Shown piece by piece: positions 6,564 to 13,377 of a stretch of 14,435 nt of DNA. The DNA comes from an uncultured Acetatifactor sp. Its GTDB lineage: Bacteria > Bacillota > Clostridia > Lachnospirales > Lachnospiraceae. Made by a program: the position numbers and the translations under genes. The stretch's first letter is position 1, and every line of letters begins with the position of its first letter. The notes under the pieces were generated by a model that worked only from the letters and a program-made list of their open reading frames with translations, ran no database searches and was not told the DNA's origin. Where the stretch lies: the NCBI GenBank assembly GCA_910585805.1, contig CAJUFB010000094.1, positions 1-14,435 of the forward strand. Reading direction: 5' to 3'.

Positions 6564-6580
6564 GCATACAAATCGTAGGT
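6538..6580 (+). repeat. Two direct repeats CATACAAATCGTAGGT, likely operators
   Basis: CATACAAATCGTAGGT is present at 6538-6553 and, identically, at 6565-6580, with a 27-base period. The first copy overlaps the end of the -35 box and fills the spacer; the second covers the transcription start. They are the best candidates for operators of a regulator acting on the excisionase-like promoter, most simply the divergent XRE protein. Confidence 0.7.
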
Positions 6581-6616
6581 CAGTAATACGAAATATACAA
6601 AAAAGGAGAACACATT

Positions 6617-6826
6617 ATGAACACAACCAAAAAACAAGACCGACTCACCCTACGTGTAGAAGAATGTGCCGACTTACTGGGCATATGCCGCTCCGCAGCG
6701 TACAACCTTGTCCGGCAGGCAGAATCCTCAAAAGGAAAGCCTTTTCAAGTTATCCGTATCGGAAATTCTCTGCTGATTTCCAAAAAATCCTTTCAGGAAT
6801 TTCTGGAAACAAACGGTTTAATGTAA
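6617..6826 (+). CDS. Excisionase-like helix-turn-helix protein
   Basis: A 69-residue protein, MNTTKKQDRLTLRVEECADL then LGICRSAAYNLVRQAE and KPFQVIRIGNSLLISKKSF. This is the winged helix-turn-helix fold of excisionase/AlpA-type proteins (HTH_17): a V-E-E-C-A-x-L-L-G-I helix, a serine/arginine recognition helix ending in A-Y-x-L-V, and a wing with R-I-G-x-S-L-x-I. Such proteins bend DNA at element ends and push the integrase toward excision. AAGGAG stands eight bases before the ATG. It is driven by the TTGACA promoter and followed after only ten bases by a truncated integrase, the usual xis-int order in Tn916-like elements. Confidence 0.85.
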   Translation: MNTTKKQDRLTLRVEECADLLGICRSAAYNLVRQAESSKGKPFQVIRIGNSLLISKKSFQEFLETNGLM

Positions 6827-6836
6827 GGGAGATAAC

Positions 6837-7010
6837 ATGGCTTCCATTCATTCTAAAAAGCGGAAGAACTCCGTAAAATACTACATTGTCTACCGCATAA
6901 CAGGCAGTGACGGAAAAGAACACCTGAAATGGTATCCCTGCAAAGATAAGAATGAAGCACGGTTTCTGGCTATGGCAGTAAGACATTACATTCAAGAAAA
7001 AAGAAAATAG
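6837..7010 (+). pseudogene. Integrase N-terminal fragment (57 residues)
   Basis: A 57-residue frame, MASIHSKKRKNSVKYYIVYR then ITGSDGKEHLKWYPCKDKNE and a helix ending in TAG. This is the pattern of the arm-site DNA-binding domain at the start of Tn916-type tyrosine recombinases: a basic patch, three strands with aromatic residues, then a helix that leads into the core-binding domain. GGGAG lies just before the ATG. The core-binding and catalytic domains (over 300 residues, with the R-H-R-Y residues) are missing, since the tRNA gene begins only 42 bases later. It is therefore probably an integrase cut down by deletion. It could still be made and bind the element's arm sites, or be a separate small DNA-binding protein; I favour a remnant. 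Confidence 0.6.
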
Positions 7011-7051
7011 CCAAACACCTTGTAAATCAAGGGCTTGACTACTCTCTCGAA
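7011..7051. other. Candidate element/chromosome junction next to tRNA-Arg
   Basis: Between the integrase fragment and the 3' end of the tRNA gene lies a short stretch with the inverted repeat CCTTG-TAAAT-CAAGG (7018-7032). Many tyrosine integrases recombine at the 3' end of tRNA genes, so the attachment core probably lies here or inside the tRNA 3' half. I found no second copy of the tRNA 3' end to the left in this window, so the other element end is either lost or outside. Confidence 0.35.
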
Positions 7052-7125
7052 CGTTTCTGAGCGGATTCGAACCGCTGGCCTTCCGCTTAGGAGGCGGACG
7101 CTCTATCCTGCTGAGCTACAGAAAC
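7052..7125 (-). tRNA. tRNA-Arg (anticodon CCT)
   Basis: Seventy-four bases fold into a full cloverleaf on the minus strand. The acceptor stem GTTTCTG/CAGAAAC is perfect and is followed by discriminator G; the D arm has GCTC/GAGC; the anticodon stem TCCGC/GCGGA carries loop CTCCTAA; and the T arm AGCGG/CCGCT carries loop TTCGAAT. The anticodon CCT (7089-7091) reads AGG codons. The 3' CCA is not encoded. It lies 29 bases after the DUF3881 stop in the same direction, with no obvious promoter between, so it may be cut out of the parA-serS transcript. Its 3' end faces the element remnant. Confidence 0.95.
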
Positions 7126-7154
7126 ACGACTTCCTTCATACAGCCTACCATCGC

Positions 7155-8045
7155 CTACGCGAACCCCTCCGGGAAGTTGATGCTTCCCTGCAGCCAGATG
7201 GTTCCTTTGAATCTCCTTCCCACCTGTGGCTCACCGTATATATCTATTATATTAATAGATACGTCAAATGTCAACTCATTACTGCAAATTGTTATAATAT
7301 TTATTTTTTCTCCAGTAATCTGGTTGGTCACCTGGCGAATCGCCATGATTTCTCCCAACACGGAATACAAATCGCACTCTACCCCATAAGGCATGAAATA
7401 CGTATCTACCAGGCTAAAGATATCCTCTTTCTGAATCCGTCTGGATATGGTAGTGTACATATCCATATCTTCCAGGGTCAATGTCTCTATGGCATCCTCG
7501 TCCCCTTTTCTGGCAGCGGCCATGAGCGAGTTTCTGGCGGCGGAAGCCTGCTTCACTTTCTGTACCTGCTGCTCGTTCTTCTGAATGGGCATCAGAATCG
7601 TACCACTGACAGACAGGGCGGAAAGCGTCAGCGTAGTGCCTCTGACAGGTAATTTATCATTCATCATGGCACGCATATATGGTATCTTATTTTTTAGATA
7701 AAAAATAAGCGACATTCCGACTTTTATATCGTCGCATACGCCTGCATAGGATTCCTTTTCCGCATGGCGCTCCACAGACACATCCTCGCAGGATGTGATG
7801 CCGCTTCCCTCCAGATAGGGATAATAATATTCATAGATGAATCTTTCGTCCTCGTCAAATTCACCGCATACGGCAATCCCCAGTCCATTGGCGAAATCTT
7901 TGCAAAATTCACCTGTCAATGCTCCATTTTGTCCTTTCACAATGCTGCGTCTGTCAGCATTCAAGATTACGTCTGTCAGCAGCTCCTGCAGCCTTTTATG
8001 GTTATCCAAAGAACCAAATCCAATGGCACGCATAAATTTATGCAA
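7155..8045 (-). CDS. DUF3881 family protein
   Basis: About 296 residues, soluble, with no membrane segment or catalytic motif that I can see. The N-terminus HKFMRAIGFGSL, the internal GMSLIFYLKNKIPYM and GTTLTLSALSVSGTILMPI segments, and the C-terminal RFKGTIWLQGSINFP match the Lachnospiraceae family DUF3881 as I remember it; its function is unknown. The start is chosen as TTG at 8045, because GAAGGTG lies five bases before it and the resulting MHKFMRAIGF fits the family N-terminus. GTG at 8054 is in frame but overlaps that ribosome binding site, and ATG at 8033 is too far from it. It follows the DUF3592 gene closely and precedes tRNA-Arg. Conserved linkage with serS and parAB would hint at a housekeeping role. 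Confidence 0.8.
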   Translation of the reverse strand: MHKFMRAIGFGSLDNHKRLQELLTDVILNADRRSIVKGQNGALTGEFCKDFANGLGIAVCGEFDEDERFIYEYYYPYLEGSGITSCEDVSVERHAEKESYAGVCDDIKVGMSLIFYLKNKIPYMRAMMNDKLPVRGTTLTLSALSVSGTILMPIQKNEQQVQKVKQASAARNSLMAAARKGDEDAIETLTLEDMDMYTTISRRIQKEDIFSLVDTYFMPYGVECDLYSVLGEIMAIRQVTNQITGEKINIITICSNELTFDVSINIIDIYGEPQVGRRFKGTIWLQGSINFPEGFA

Positions 8046-8066
8046 ATATTTCACCTTCTTTCCCTG

Positions 8067-8786
8067 TCACGTATAGTCCTTTATCCTCTTATCCAATATG
8101 CTCTCCGCGTCCACATGGTAGCGGCTGTAGTCCTCCCCGTCCACATAGACATCTATGGTGTCTCCCGGCTGTAGGACCACATTAGGATTTATCCACACAT
8201 CCTCGCTTTTGAACCGATAAATCACATCTTTATATTCATCCCGGTAATAACAGTAAATCTGATAAGGATTCCGCCCATTCATCACGAACCTGGTATTGAC
8301 CGCTATCTGTTCTACAATGGCGCTCAGACGTTTTCCTGACGACAGGATTTTCTTCTTTCTGCGAACCTTGTTCAGGGATACAGCCATAAACACAAGAGCG
8401 ATTCCCATAAAGAGGATTCCTATCAGGAGAAACACCATTTTCAAAAGCAGTATGCCTACTGGGGATTTCACATGTCCTGGATTCTCCGGATCGCACAGAA
8501 GGGAAATCTCCTGTCCCTCATACATGCCGCTTCTGTAAAAATTCAATTCTATGTCTTCATAAGTCCTGCCACCGTACTGATACGTCACATATACATTGTG
8601 TCTTTGGTCGCCGTCAGTGTCACGGTAGGAAGAGATTATTGTGATTTCTGCCGTGATTTCTTCCGCCCGTTCCATGAAACCGGAATCCGTCAATGCCATT
8701 GTGATGCCCGCTGCAGTAAATATGGCTCCCACAACCAGAAAGATACCACAAAAAAGCACCATGAAGGAATTTCTCTTTTGCTTCAT
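8067..8786 (-). CDS. DUF3592 domain membrane protein
   Basis: A 239-residue protein with two membrane segments (about 9-31 and 109-137). The loop between them (about 40-105) is mostly beta: ITAEITIISSYRDTDGDQRH, then VYVTYQYGGRTYEDIELNFY. A similar beta-rich region follows the second segment after a K/R-rich turn (VRRKKK). This is the DUF3592 layout, in which a beta-sandwich sits between helices; no enzymatic activity is known. By the positive-inside rule the C-terminal part is cytoplasmic and the loop extracytoplasmic. AGGAG precedes the ATG. It lies 22 bases after serS and 21 before the chosen DUF3881 start. Confidence 0.82.
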   Translation of the reverse strand: MKQKRNSFMVLFCGIFLVVGAIFTAAGITMALTDSGFMERAEEITAEITIISSYRDTDGDQRHNVYVTYQYGGRTYEDIELNFYRSGMYEGQEISLLCDPENPGHVKSPVGILLLKMVFLLIGILFMGIALVFMAVSLNKVRRKKKILSSGKRLSAIVEQIAVNTRFVMNGRNPYQIYCYYRDEYKDVIYRFKSEDVWINPNVVLQPGDTIDVYVDGEDYSRYHVDAESILDKRIKDYT

Positions 8787-8808
8787 CCTATTCTCCTGAC
8801 AGATTTAT

Positions 8809-10101
8809 TTATCTGGCGCTGCCCGGATGGATTCTGTCCTTGCCGCCCATATAGGGGCGCAGCGCCTCCGGGATACAGATGCTCCCATCCGCGTTCACAT
8901 TATTCTCCAGGAACGCGATAAGCCCTCTGGGCGTAGCCAATACCGTATTATTTAATGTATGCACATAGTATGTCCCATTTTCTCCCTTGGTGCGGATGCC
9001 AAGGCGCCTTGCCTGGGCATCTCCCAGAGTGGAACAGGATCCCACTTCGAAATATTTCTGCTGTCTGGGGCTCCAGGCCTCAATGTCGCAGGATTTCACC
9101 TTTAAATCCGCAAGATCTCCGCTACAGCACTCCAATGTACGCACAGGCACATCCAGGCTGCGGAAGAATTCCACCGTATAGGACCACATTTTGTTGTACC
9201 AGTCCATGGATTCCTCAGGCTTGCACAGAACCACCATCTCCTGCTTCTCAAACTGATGTACTCTGTAGACGCCTCTCTCTTCTATTCCGTGGGATCCCAC
9301 TTCCTTTCTGAAGCAGGGGGAATAGGAAGTCATCGTTATCGGCAGGCTGCCTTCATTGACAATCTGTCCTTTGAACTTGCCAATCATGGAATGCTCAGAG
9401 GTTCCAATCAGATATAAATCTTCCCCCTCAATCTTGTACATCATAGCTTCCATCTCCGCAAAGCTCATGACCCCATTCACTACACTGCTGCGGATCATGA
9501 AAGGTGGGATGCAGTAGGTAAAGCCTTTGTCAATCATGAAGTCTCTTGCATAGCTAATCATAGCCGAGTGGATTCTGGCCGCATCCCCAATCAGATAATA
9601 AAAGCCATTTCCGCTGGTACGCCCTGCCGCATCCTTATCAAGGCCATTGATGCTGTTCAATATATCAGCGTGGTATGGCACCTCAAAATCCGGCACCACA
9701 GGCTCTCCGTATTTTTCGATTTCCACGTTCTCGCTGTCATCCTTACCGATAGGAACGGAATCATCAATGATGTTCGGTATGACCATCATGATTTTCGTGA
9801 TTTTTTCCTGAAACTGCGGCTCCAGGGCTTCCAGTTCCGCAAGCCTTTTGGCGTTAGCCGCCACCTCCGCTTTCTTTTCCTCTGCCTCAGCCTTCTTTCC
9901 CTGGGCCATCAGCGCACCGATTTCTTTGGATATCTTATTCTTGGATGCGCGAAGGTTATCCCCCTCCTGCTTGGCCTTTCTGCTCTCTGCGTCCAGGGCT
10001 ATCACTTCGTCCACCAGGGCAAGCTTTTCCTCCTGGAATTTCTTCCGGATATTCTCCTTTACAATATCGGGATTCTCTCTCAAAAACTTAATATCAATCA
10101 T
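8809..10101 (-). CDS. serS: Seryl-tRNA synthetase
   Basis: A full-length 430-residue class II aminoacyl-tRNA synthetase that charges tRNA-Ser with serine in the cytoplasm. Residues 1-105 are the long antiparallel coiled-coil arm (rich in K, E and A) that grips the long variable arm of tRNA-Ser. The catalytic core follows: TSE at 234-236 for serine binding, motif 2 FRKEVGSHGIEERGVYRVHQ at about 264-283, and motif 3 around NNTVLATPRGLIAFLENN with R392. The motif 3 sequence is the variant I associate with clostridial SerS. There is no room for a T-box leader, because only 29 bases separate it from the DUF4446 gene upstream, so it is probably expressed from the parA promoter or an internal one. 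Confidence 0.97.
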   Translation of the reverse strand: MIDIKFLRENPDIVKENIRKKFQEEKLALVDEVIALDAESRKAKQEGDNLRASKNKISKEIGALMAQGKKAEAEEKKAEVAANAKRLAELEALEPQFQEKITKIMMVIPNIIDDSVPIGKDDSENVEIEKYGEPVVPDFEVPYHADILNSINGLDKDAAGRTSGNGFYYLIGDAARIHSAMISYARDFMIDKGFTYCIPPFMIRSSVVNGVMSFAEMEAMMYKIEGEDLYLIGTSEHSMIGKFKGQIVNEGSLPITMTSYSPCFRKEVGSHGIEERGVYRVHQFEKQEMVVLCKPEESMDWYNKMWSYTVEFFRSLDVPVRTLECCSGDLADLKVKSCDIEAWSPRQQKYFEVGSCSTLGDAQARRLGIRTKGENGTYYVHTLNNTVLATPRGLIAFLENNVNADGSICIPEALRPYMGGKDRIHPGSAR

Positions 10102-10130
10102 GGCTTTCCTGTCCTTTCTGTTTATCTCGC

Positions 10131-10667
10131 TTATGCTCTTGTCCCTTTTGCGATGGCCAGCGCCTCTGCCTCCTCCTGGCTCAGCGAGATGCTGTTGTCG
10201 CCATTCCTGATTTCCTTGGAATAGGAATAGCAGCCCTCGGTGCTGTGGACGGAATTGATGATAAAGCCGTTGTCGTTCTCATCCAGCAGCGCGAGACTGT
10301 AGCTCAGCTGTCCGCCCATCTGGTTAAAGGCATCGTACCGCACAAGCCCCATCTTCTGGTATACTGTCTGCAGCCTCTTGAATATGGTATCGATGTCCTG
10401 CCTGTCCTTCTCTGCCCCTTCTTTCAGAAGCTCATTGTCTTTGAAGAGCTTCAGGATATCTTCCTCCAAGCTGGCCCCATCCTTTCCCAGGACGAACCGA
10501 TCCAGCCTTTTCTTCAGCCTGTTCACCTTTACGATCTGTACGATCAAAAGTATCAGCACGATCAGCATCAGGACGGCCAAACCCAATATCCCTACCGCCA
10601 GATACCCCCAGTCAAAGGAGCCGATGCCAATCTGGTCTAAAAATGCGCTACTTCCTGTTGTATTCAT
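10131..10667 (-). CDS. DUF4446 family membrane-anchored protein
   Basis: A 178-residue protein with one strong membrane segment at about 21-46, then a basic stretch (KVNRLKKRLDRF) and a helical coiled-coil region (about 66-110), and a soluble end with YDAFNQMGGQLSYSLALLDE and GFIINSVHSTEGCYSYSKEI. The Y-D-A-F-x-x-M-G-G-x-x-S-x-S-L-A-L-L-D motif is the hallmark of DUF4446, whose genes are often found beside parAB in Firmicutes. Function is unknown; a membrane partner in chromosome or envelope organisation is only an inference from linkage. GAAGGAG stands close before the ATG. It lies between parB (60 bases) and serS (29 bases). Confidence 0.88.
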   Translation of the reverse strand: MNTTGSSAFLDQIGIGSFDWGYLAVGILGLAVLMLIVLILLIVQIVKVNRLKKRLDRFVLGKDGASLEEDILKLFKDNELLKEGAEKDRQDIDTIFKRLQTVYQKMGLVRYDAFNQMGGQLSYSLALLDENDNGFIINSVHSTEGCYSYSKEIRNGDNSISLSQEEAEALAIAKGTRA

Positions 10668-10727
10668 ATATCTCCTTCAGTATCCTGCCTGTTTATCCAT
10701 GTCTTTCTTTGTAGTTTACTGCATTTT

Positions 10728-11645
10728 TCATTGCTGTGCAGTATATGATATGATATCTAACAGTCTGTCCAGATCCTCGTGATTATAAAATTCAATCTCG
10801 ATTTTCCCAGAACCTTCCCCTTTCGGGGTGACTGTCACCTTTGTGCTCAGCCGCTGCTTCAGCCTGTCCTCGATATCCTGATAGATGACCTGCATGGTCA
10901 CATCGTCATTCGGCTTCTTCTTTGGCTTCTCCGGCTTATGCAGATTCTTTACCAGCTTCTCCACCTCGCGGACGCTGAGCTTTTGATCAAAAATACGCTG
11001 GGCTATTTCATACTGCTCTTCCGGATCTTCTACGCCCAGGAGCGCCCGGGCATGTCCGGTGGTTATCATTTCATCGATTACCATCTGCTGCACCTTGTCG
11101 GTGAGCTTCAGGAGCCGCATGGAATTGGTGACGGCGGTACGGCTCTTTGACACCCTTTCAGCCACTTCATCCTGCTTCAGATTGAATTCCGTCAGTAGGC
11201 GCTTGTAGGCCTGCGCCTCTTCGATGGGATTCAAATCCTCCCGCTGGATATTCTCAATCAGGGAAATCTCCATGATTTCCTGCTCTGTGTAATCACGGAT
11301 GATGACAGGCACTTCCTTCAATCCGGCCAGCTTTGCCGCCCGCCATCTTCTCTCGCCGGCAATGATTTCGTAGTGGTCTTTCCTGTCCTGCACCAGGATA
11401 GGCTGTATCACTCCCACCTGTCTGATGGAATCGGCCAGTTCCTGTAATGAATCTTCATCGAAATTCTTACGGGGCTGCTTTCGGTTGGGCTCTACTGCGG
11501 TAATCTTTACAAGCGCCTCCTGTGAACCGGCATCGCCGGAAGCCTTGGATTCTTCCGATTCCTTTTTGGCCTTTGCCTCTCCCACCGCATCAGGTATCAG
11601 GGAATCAAGCCCCTTGCCCAGTCCTCTTGCCGTCTTTCCTGCCAT
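10728..11645 (-). CDS. parB: Chromosome partitioning protein ParB (Spo0J)
   Basis: A 305-residue CTP-dependent DNA clamp that loads at parS and spreads along the origin region. The N-terminal tip ARGLGKGLDSLIP contains the ParA-activating peptide. The CTPase/ParB-N domain has GERRWRA (97-103) and ENIQR (131-135), which contact CTP and drive clamp closing. A helix-turn-helix (about 157-180, KQDEVAERVSKSRTAVTNSM) recognises parS, followed by TTGHARALL and a C-terminal dimerization domain with a lysine-rich linker before it. ATG at 11645 is preceded by GGAGGAAGG; the 15 codons upstream in frame overlap the end of parA and are rejected. Three perfect target sites lie just upstream of parA. Confidence 0.97.
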   Translation of the reverse strand: MAGKTARGLGKGLDSLIPDAVGEAKAKKESEESKASGDAGSQEALVKITAVEPNRKQPRKNFDEDSLQELADSIRQVGVIQPILVQDRKDHYEIIAGERRWRAAKLAGLKEVPVIIRDYTEQEIMEISLIENIQREDLNPIEEAQAYKRLLTEFNLKQDEVAERVSKSRTAVTNSMRLLKLTDKVQQMVIDEMITTGHARALLGVEDPEEQYEIAQRIFDQKLSVREVEKLVKNLHKPEKPKKKPNDDVTMQVIYQDIEDRLKQRLSTKVTVTPKGEGSGKIEIEFYNHEDLDRLLDIISYTAQQ

Positions 11646-11686
11646 ATCCTTCCTCCATTTCCACTTGCCGCTTTTTGTAGGGACTG

Positions 11687-12448
11687 TCACGCGTTGCTGA
11701 TCACCTCTTCAGCCAACTGCATATAGGCCTCGGCACCGGCTGATTTCGCATCGTAAAGATTGATGGGCATCCCATGGCTGGGCGCTTCTGCCAGCCGAAT
11801 ATTCCTGGGTATCAGGGTGCTGTATATCTTATGATTCAGATTTTTCTTTACGTTCTCTACTACCTGCATGGACAGATTGGTGCGGGCATCATACATGGTG
11901 AATACCGTGCCCTCCATATCCAGATCAGGATTCAGTCTCTCCTTCACCAGGTTGATGGTATGTATCAACTGGCTCAATCCTTCCAGCGCGTAATATTCAC
12001 ACTGAATGGGAACCAGTACGCTGTCCGCTGTGGTCATGGCATTGATTGTCAGCATGTTCAGAGAAGGAGGACAGTCAATGATGATAAAATCATATTCTTC
12101 CTTGATATAATCCACTTCTCTTTTCAGTATGTATTCCTTCTTATCTATGCCTATCAGTTCAATCTCGGCCGCGGCCAGATTGACATTGGAAGGAACTACG
12201 GAGACATTGCCTGTGACTTTTCGGATGATGCAGTCACTGATGGAACACTCCCCAAGAATCAACTCATATATGGTATTTTCCAGGTTGTTCTTGTCTATGC
12301 CAAAGCCGCTGGTGGTGTTTCCCTGTGGATCGGTGTCGATTACCAGTACCTTTTTCCCTTTCTCTGCCAGGCAGGCGGAAAGATTGATGGCTGTTGTGGT
12401 TTTCCCCACACCGCCCTTTTGATTTGCTATTGCAATCGTTTTTCCCAT
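11687..12448 (-). CDS. parA: Chromosome partitioning ATPase ParA (Soj)
   Basis: A 253-residue Walker-type ATPase. The deviant Walker A KGGVGKTT is at 11-18 with the signature lysine K11. VIDTDPQGN (37-43) is the A' motif, IIIDCPPS (122-129) the Walker B region, and EYYALEGL follows. It binds DNA non-specifically as an ATP dimer and is stimulated by ParB, moving or orienting the origin; in Bacillus, Soj also controls DnaA. AAGGAGG stands before the ATG. The gap to parB is 41 bases, so the two are co-transcribed. An extended -10 promoter lies 32 bases upstream (12480-12488). In many Firmicutes rsmG lies upstream of parA; here a GNAT gene does. Confidence 0.97.
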   Translation of the reverse strand: MGKTIAIANQKGGVGKTTTAINLSACLAEKGKKVLVIDTDPQGNTTSGFGIDKNNLENTIYELILGECSISDCIIRKVTGNVSVVPSNVNLAAAEIELIGIDKKEYILKREVDYIKEEYDFIIIDCPPSLNMLTINAMTTADSVLVPIQCEYYALEGLSQLIHTINLVKERLNPDLDMEGTVFTMYDARTNLSMQVVENVKKNLNHKIYSTLIPRNIRLAEAPSHGMPINLYDAKSAGAEAYMQLAEEVISNA

Positions 12449-12479
12449 GGCCGGACTCCCTCCTTGAATATGCTTTTCT

Positions 12480-12488
12480 ATTATAGCA
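12480..12488 (-). promoter_or_regulatory. Extended -10 promoter of parA
   Basis: TGCTATAAT on the minus strand (12488-12480) is a perfect -10 with the extended TGn element, 32 bases before the parA ATG. No good -35 box is present 17-18 bases upstream, which is usual for extended -10 promoters. The parS-containing palindrome lies about 85 bases further upstream. Confidence 0.6.
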
Positions 12489-12570
12489 TTATTTTCCCAG
12501 GATAGCTATATATAAGTTGAACAATATTTTAGAATTGCTGACTTGCTTCTATATAAATCTAACGATAAAA

Positions 12571-12606
12571 TGCCGCAGAATGTTTCACGTGAAACATTCT
12601 GCGGCA
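12571..12606. promoter_or_regulatory. parS site 1 inside a 36-bp perfect palindrome; possible terminator
   Basis: The exact parS core TGTTTCACGTGAAACA (12581-12596) is extended symmetrically by TGCCGCAGAA on the left and TTCTGCGGCA on the right, giving a 36-bp palindrome without a mismatch. In RNA from the minus strand the GC-rich base stem would be followed by TTTT, the form of an intrinsic terminator, placed between the GNAT gene and parA. In DNA it is a ParB loading site. Confidence 0.9.
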
Positions 12607-12756
12607 CCGAAAACCTTTATTCTTACTGATTATACTGACGATTACTAAAACCTGCCAATCCCAGTTCACAAGCAAAAGCCAATTGAAATCTCACGATAGA
12701 TTTCATCACTCGTGAACAAAATGTTTCACAGACAGCTTACAACATGTTGAGCTACA

Positions 12757-12772
12757 TGTTTCACGTGAAACA
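12757..12772. promoter_or_regulatory. parS site 2
   Basis: Exact TGTTTCACGTGAAACA, palindromic over 18 bp with one more pair on each side. Its centre is 176 bp from site 1 and 48 bp from site 3. A half-site TGTTTCAC lies nearby at 12722-12729. The rest of the gap 12449-12808 shows only an 8-bp hairpin (12684-12705) and no gene. Confidence 0.95.
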
Positions 12773-12804
12773 TTATCTTGTATCTTCTCCTTGCCTCTAC
12801 AAAA

Positions 12805-12820
12805 TGTTTCACGTGAAACA
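12805..12820. promoter_or_regulatory. parS site 3, overlapping the 3' end of the GNAT gene
   Basis: Exact TGTTTCACGTGAAACA inside a 24-bp perfect palindrome with A and T flanks (12801-12824). Bases 12809-12820, read on the minus strand, are the codons TGT TTC ACG TGA that end the acetyltransferase with C-F-T-stop. Confidence 0.95.
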
Positions 12821-13339
12821 TTTTCCCTTTGAGAAATACAATACTAAATCATCATCATTACAGCAATCCATATATGGTTCACAGACCTTATCCTGATACC
12901 ACACTCCTGAACCATCCGGGACATACCCTCTCTTCACATACATCCTCTGAGCGCTGCCATACCCGCTGTGCAGCCCTACTCCGATGCATACGACATGGCT
13001 GGATTGAAACCCAATCTCCTCCGCGACGTTCATCAGCCTGGCGCCAATCCCCCGCCTTCTGTATTTCTCCAGCACCCCGAAATCCACAATCTCCGGATAT
13101 CCCAGGGAAGCAAAAGGTCCCTTCAACTGATGGAAATAGAGATTCACATACCCGGCCACAGAGCCTTCATGCTCCGCCACGACAGAAATGCATTTTCCCT
13201 CCTCCTGGTCCTTCAACCGCGTCAGATACTTCTCTTCACTGACATGCCATCCCTGGGCGCGCTCTCCCCGCAGGATTTCTTCGATATCATCCTTTTCAAG
13301 ATTCCTGATCAGACAGATTTCATCCTTATAATATACCAT
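12809..13339 (-). CDS. GNAT family N-acetyltransferase
   Basis: A 176-residue acetyl-CoA-dependent acyltransferase. The N-terminal strand ICLIRNLEKDDIEEI is the usual GNAT beginning; IVDFGVLEKYRRRGIGARLM (84-103) carries the R-x-x-G-x-G/A loop (R94-A100) that binds the pyrophosphate of acetyl-CoA; and GSAQRMYVKRGYVPDG is the motif B helix and turn. The substrate is unknown; a small amine, antibiotic or protein N-terminus are all possible. A GGGAG site precedes the ATG. The stop codon is part of parS site 3, and the last residues (KCFT) are encoded by the parS repeat, so the C-terminus may have been shaped by the site. It starts 38 bases after the PfkB kinase stop and is probably co-transcribed with it. 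Confidence 0.9.
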   Translation of the reverse strand: MVYYKDEICLIRNLEKDDIEEILRGERAQGWHVSEEKYLTRLKDQEEGKCISVVAEHEGSVAGYVNLYFHQLKGPFASLGYPEIVDFGVLEKYRRRGIGARLMNVAEEIGFQSSHVVCIGVGLHSGYGSAQRMYVKRGYVPDGSGVWYQDKVCEPYMDCCNDDDLVLYFSKGKCFT

Positions 13340-13377
13340 TCCCGCATCTCCCTGAAAATCGGCTCACAACCGCACCC

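Noticed and set aside
6538..6580. The two 16-bp repeats as a small CRISPR array
   Set aside because: Only two copies with an 11-base gap, sitting on a promoter, and no cas genes; they are operator-like.
10102..10130. T-box leader before serS
   Set aside because: Only 29 bases separate serS from the upstream gene, with room for a ribosome binding site but not a T-box.
9568..10224. Long + strand frame (218 codons)
   Set aside because: It runs antisense to serS and the end of the DUF4446 gene, both with clear family motifs, so it is a shadow of their codon use.
11774..12505. Long + strand frame (243 codons) opposite parA
   Set aside because: Antisense shadow of parA; no start signal and no recognisable domain.
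12684..12705. TGAAATCT/AGATTTCA hairpin, and the nearby TTCATCACTCGTGAAC, as a fourth parS
   Set aside because: The arms face the wrong way or are interrupted by extra bases; only the half-site at 12722-12729 resembles parS, and it lacks the second half.
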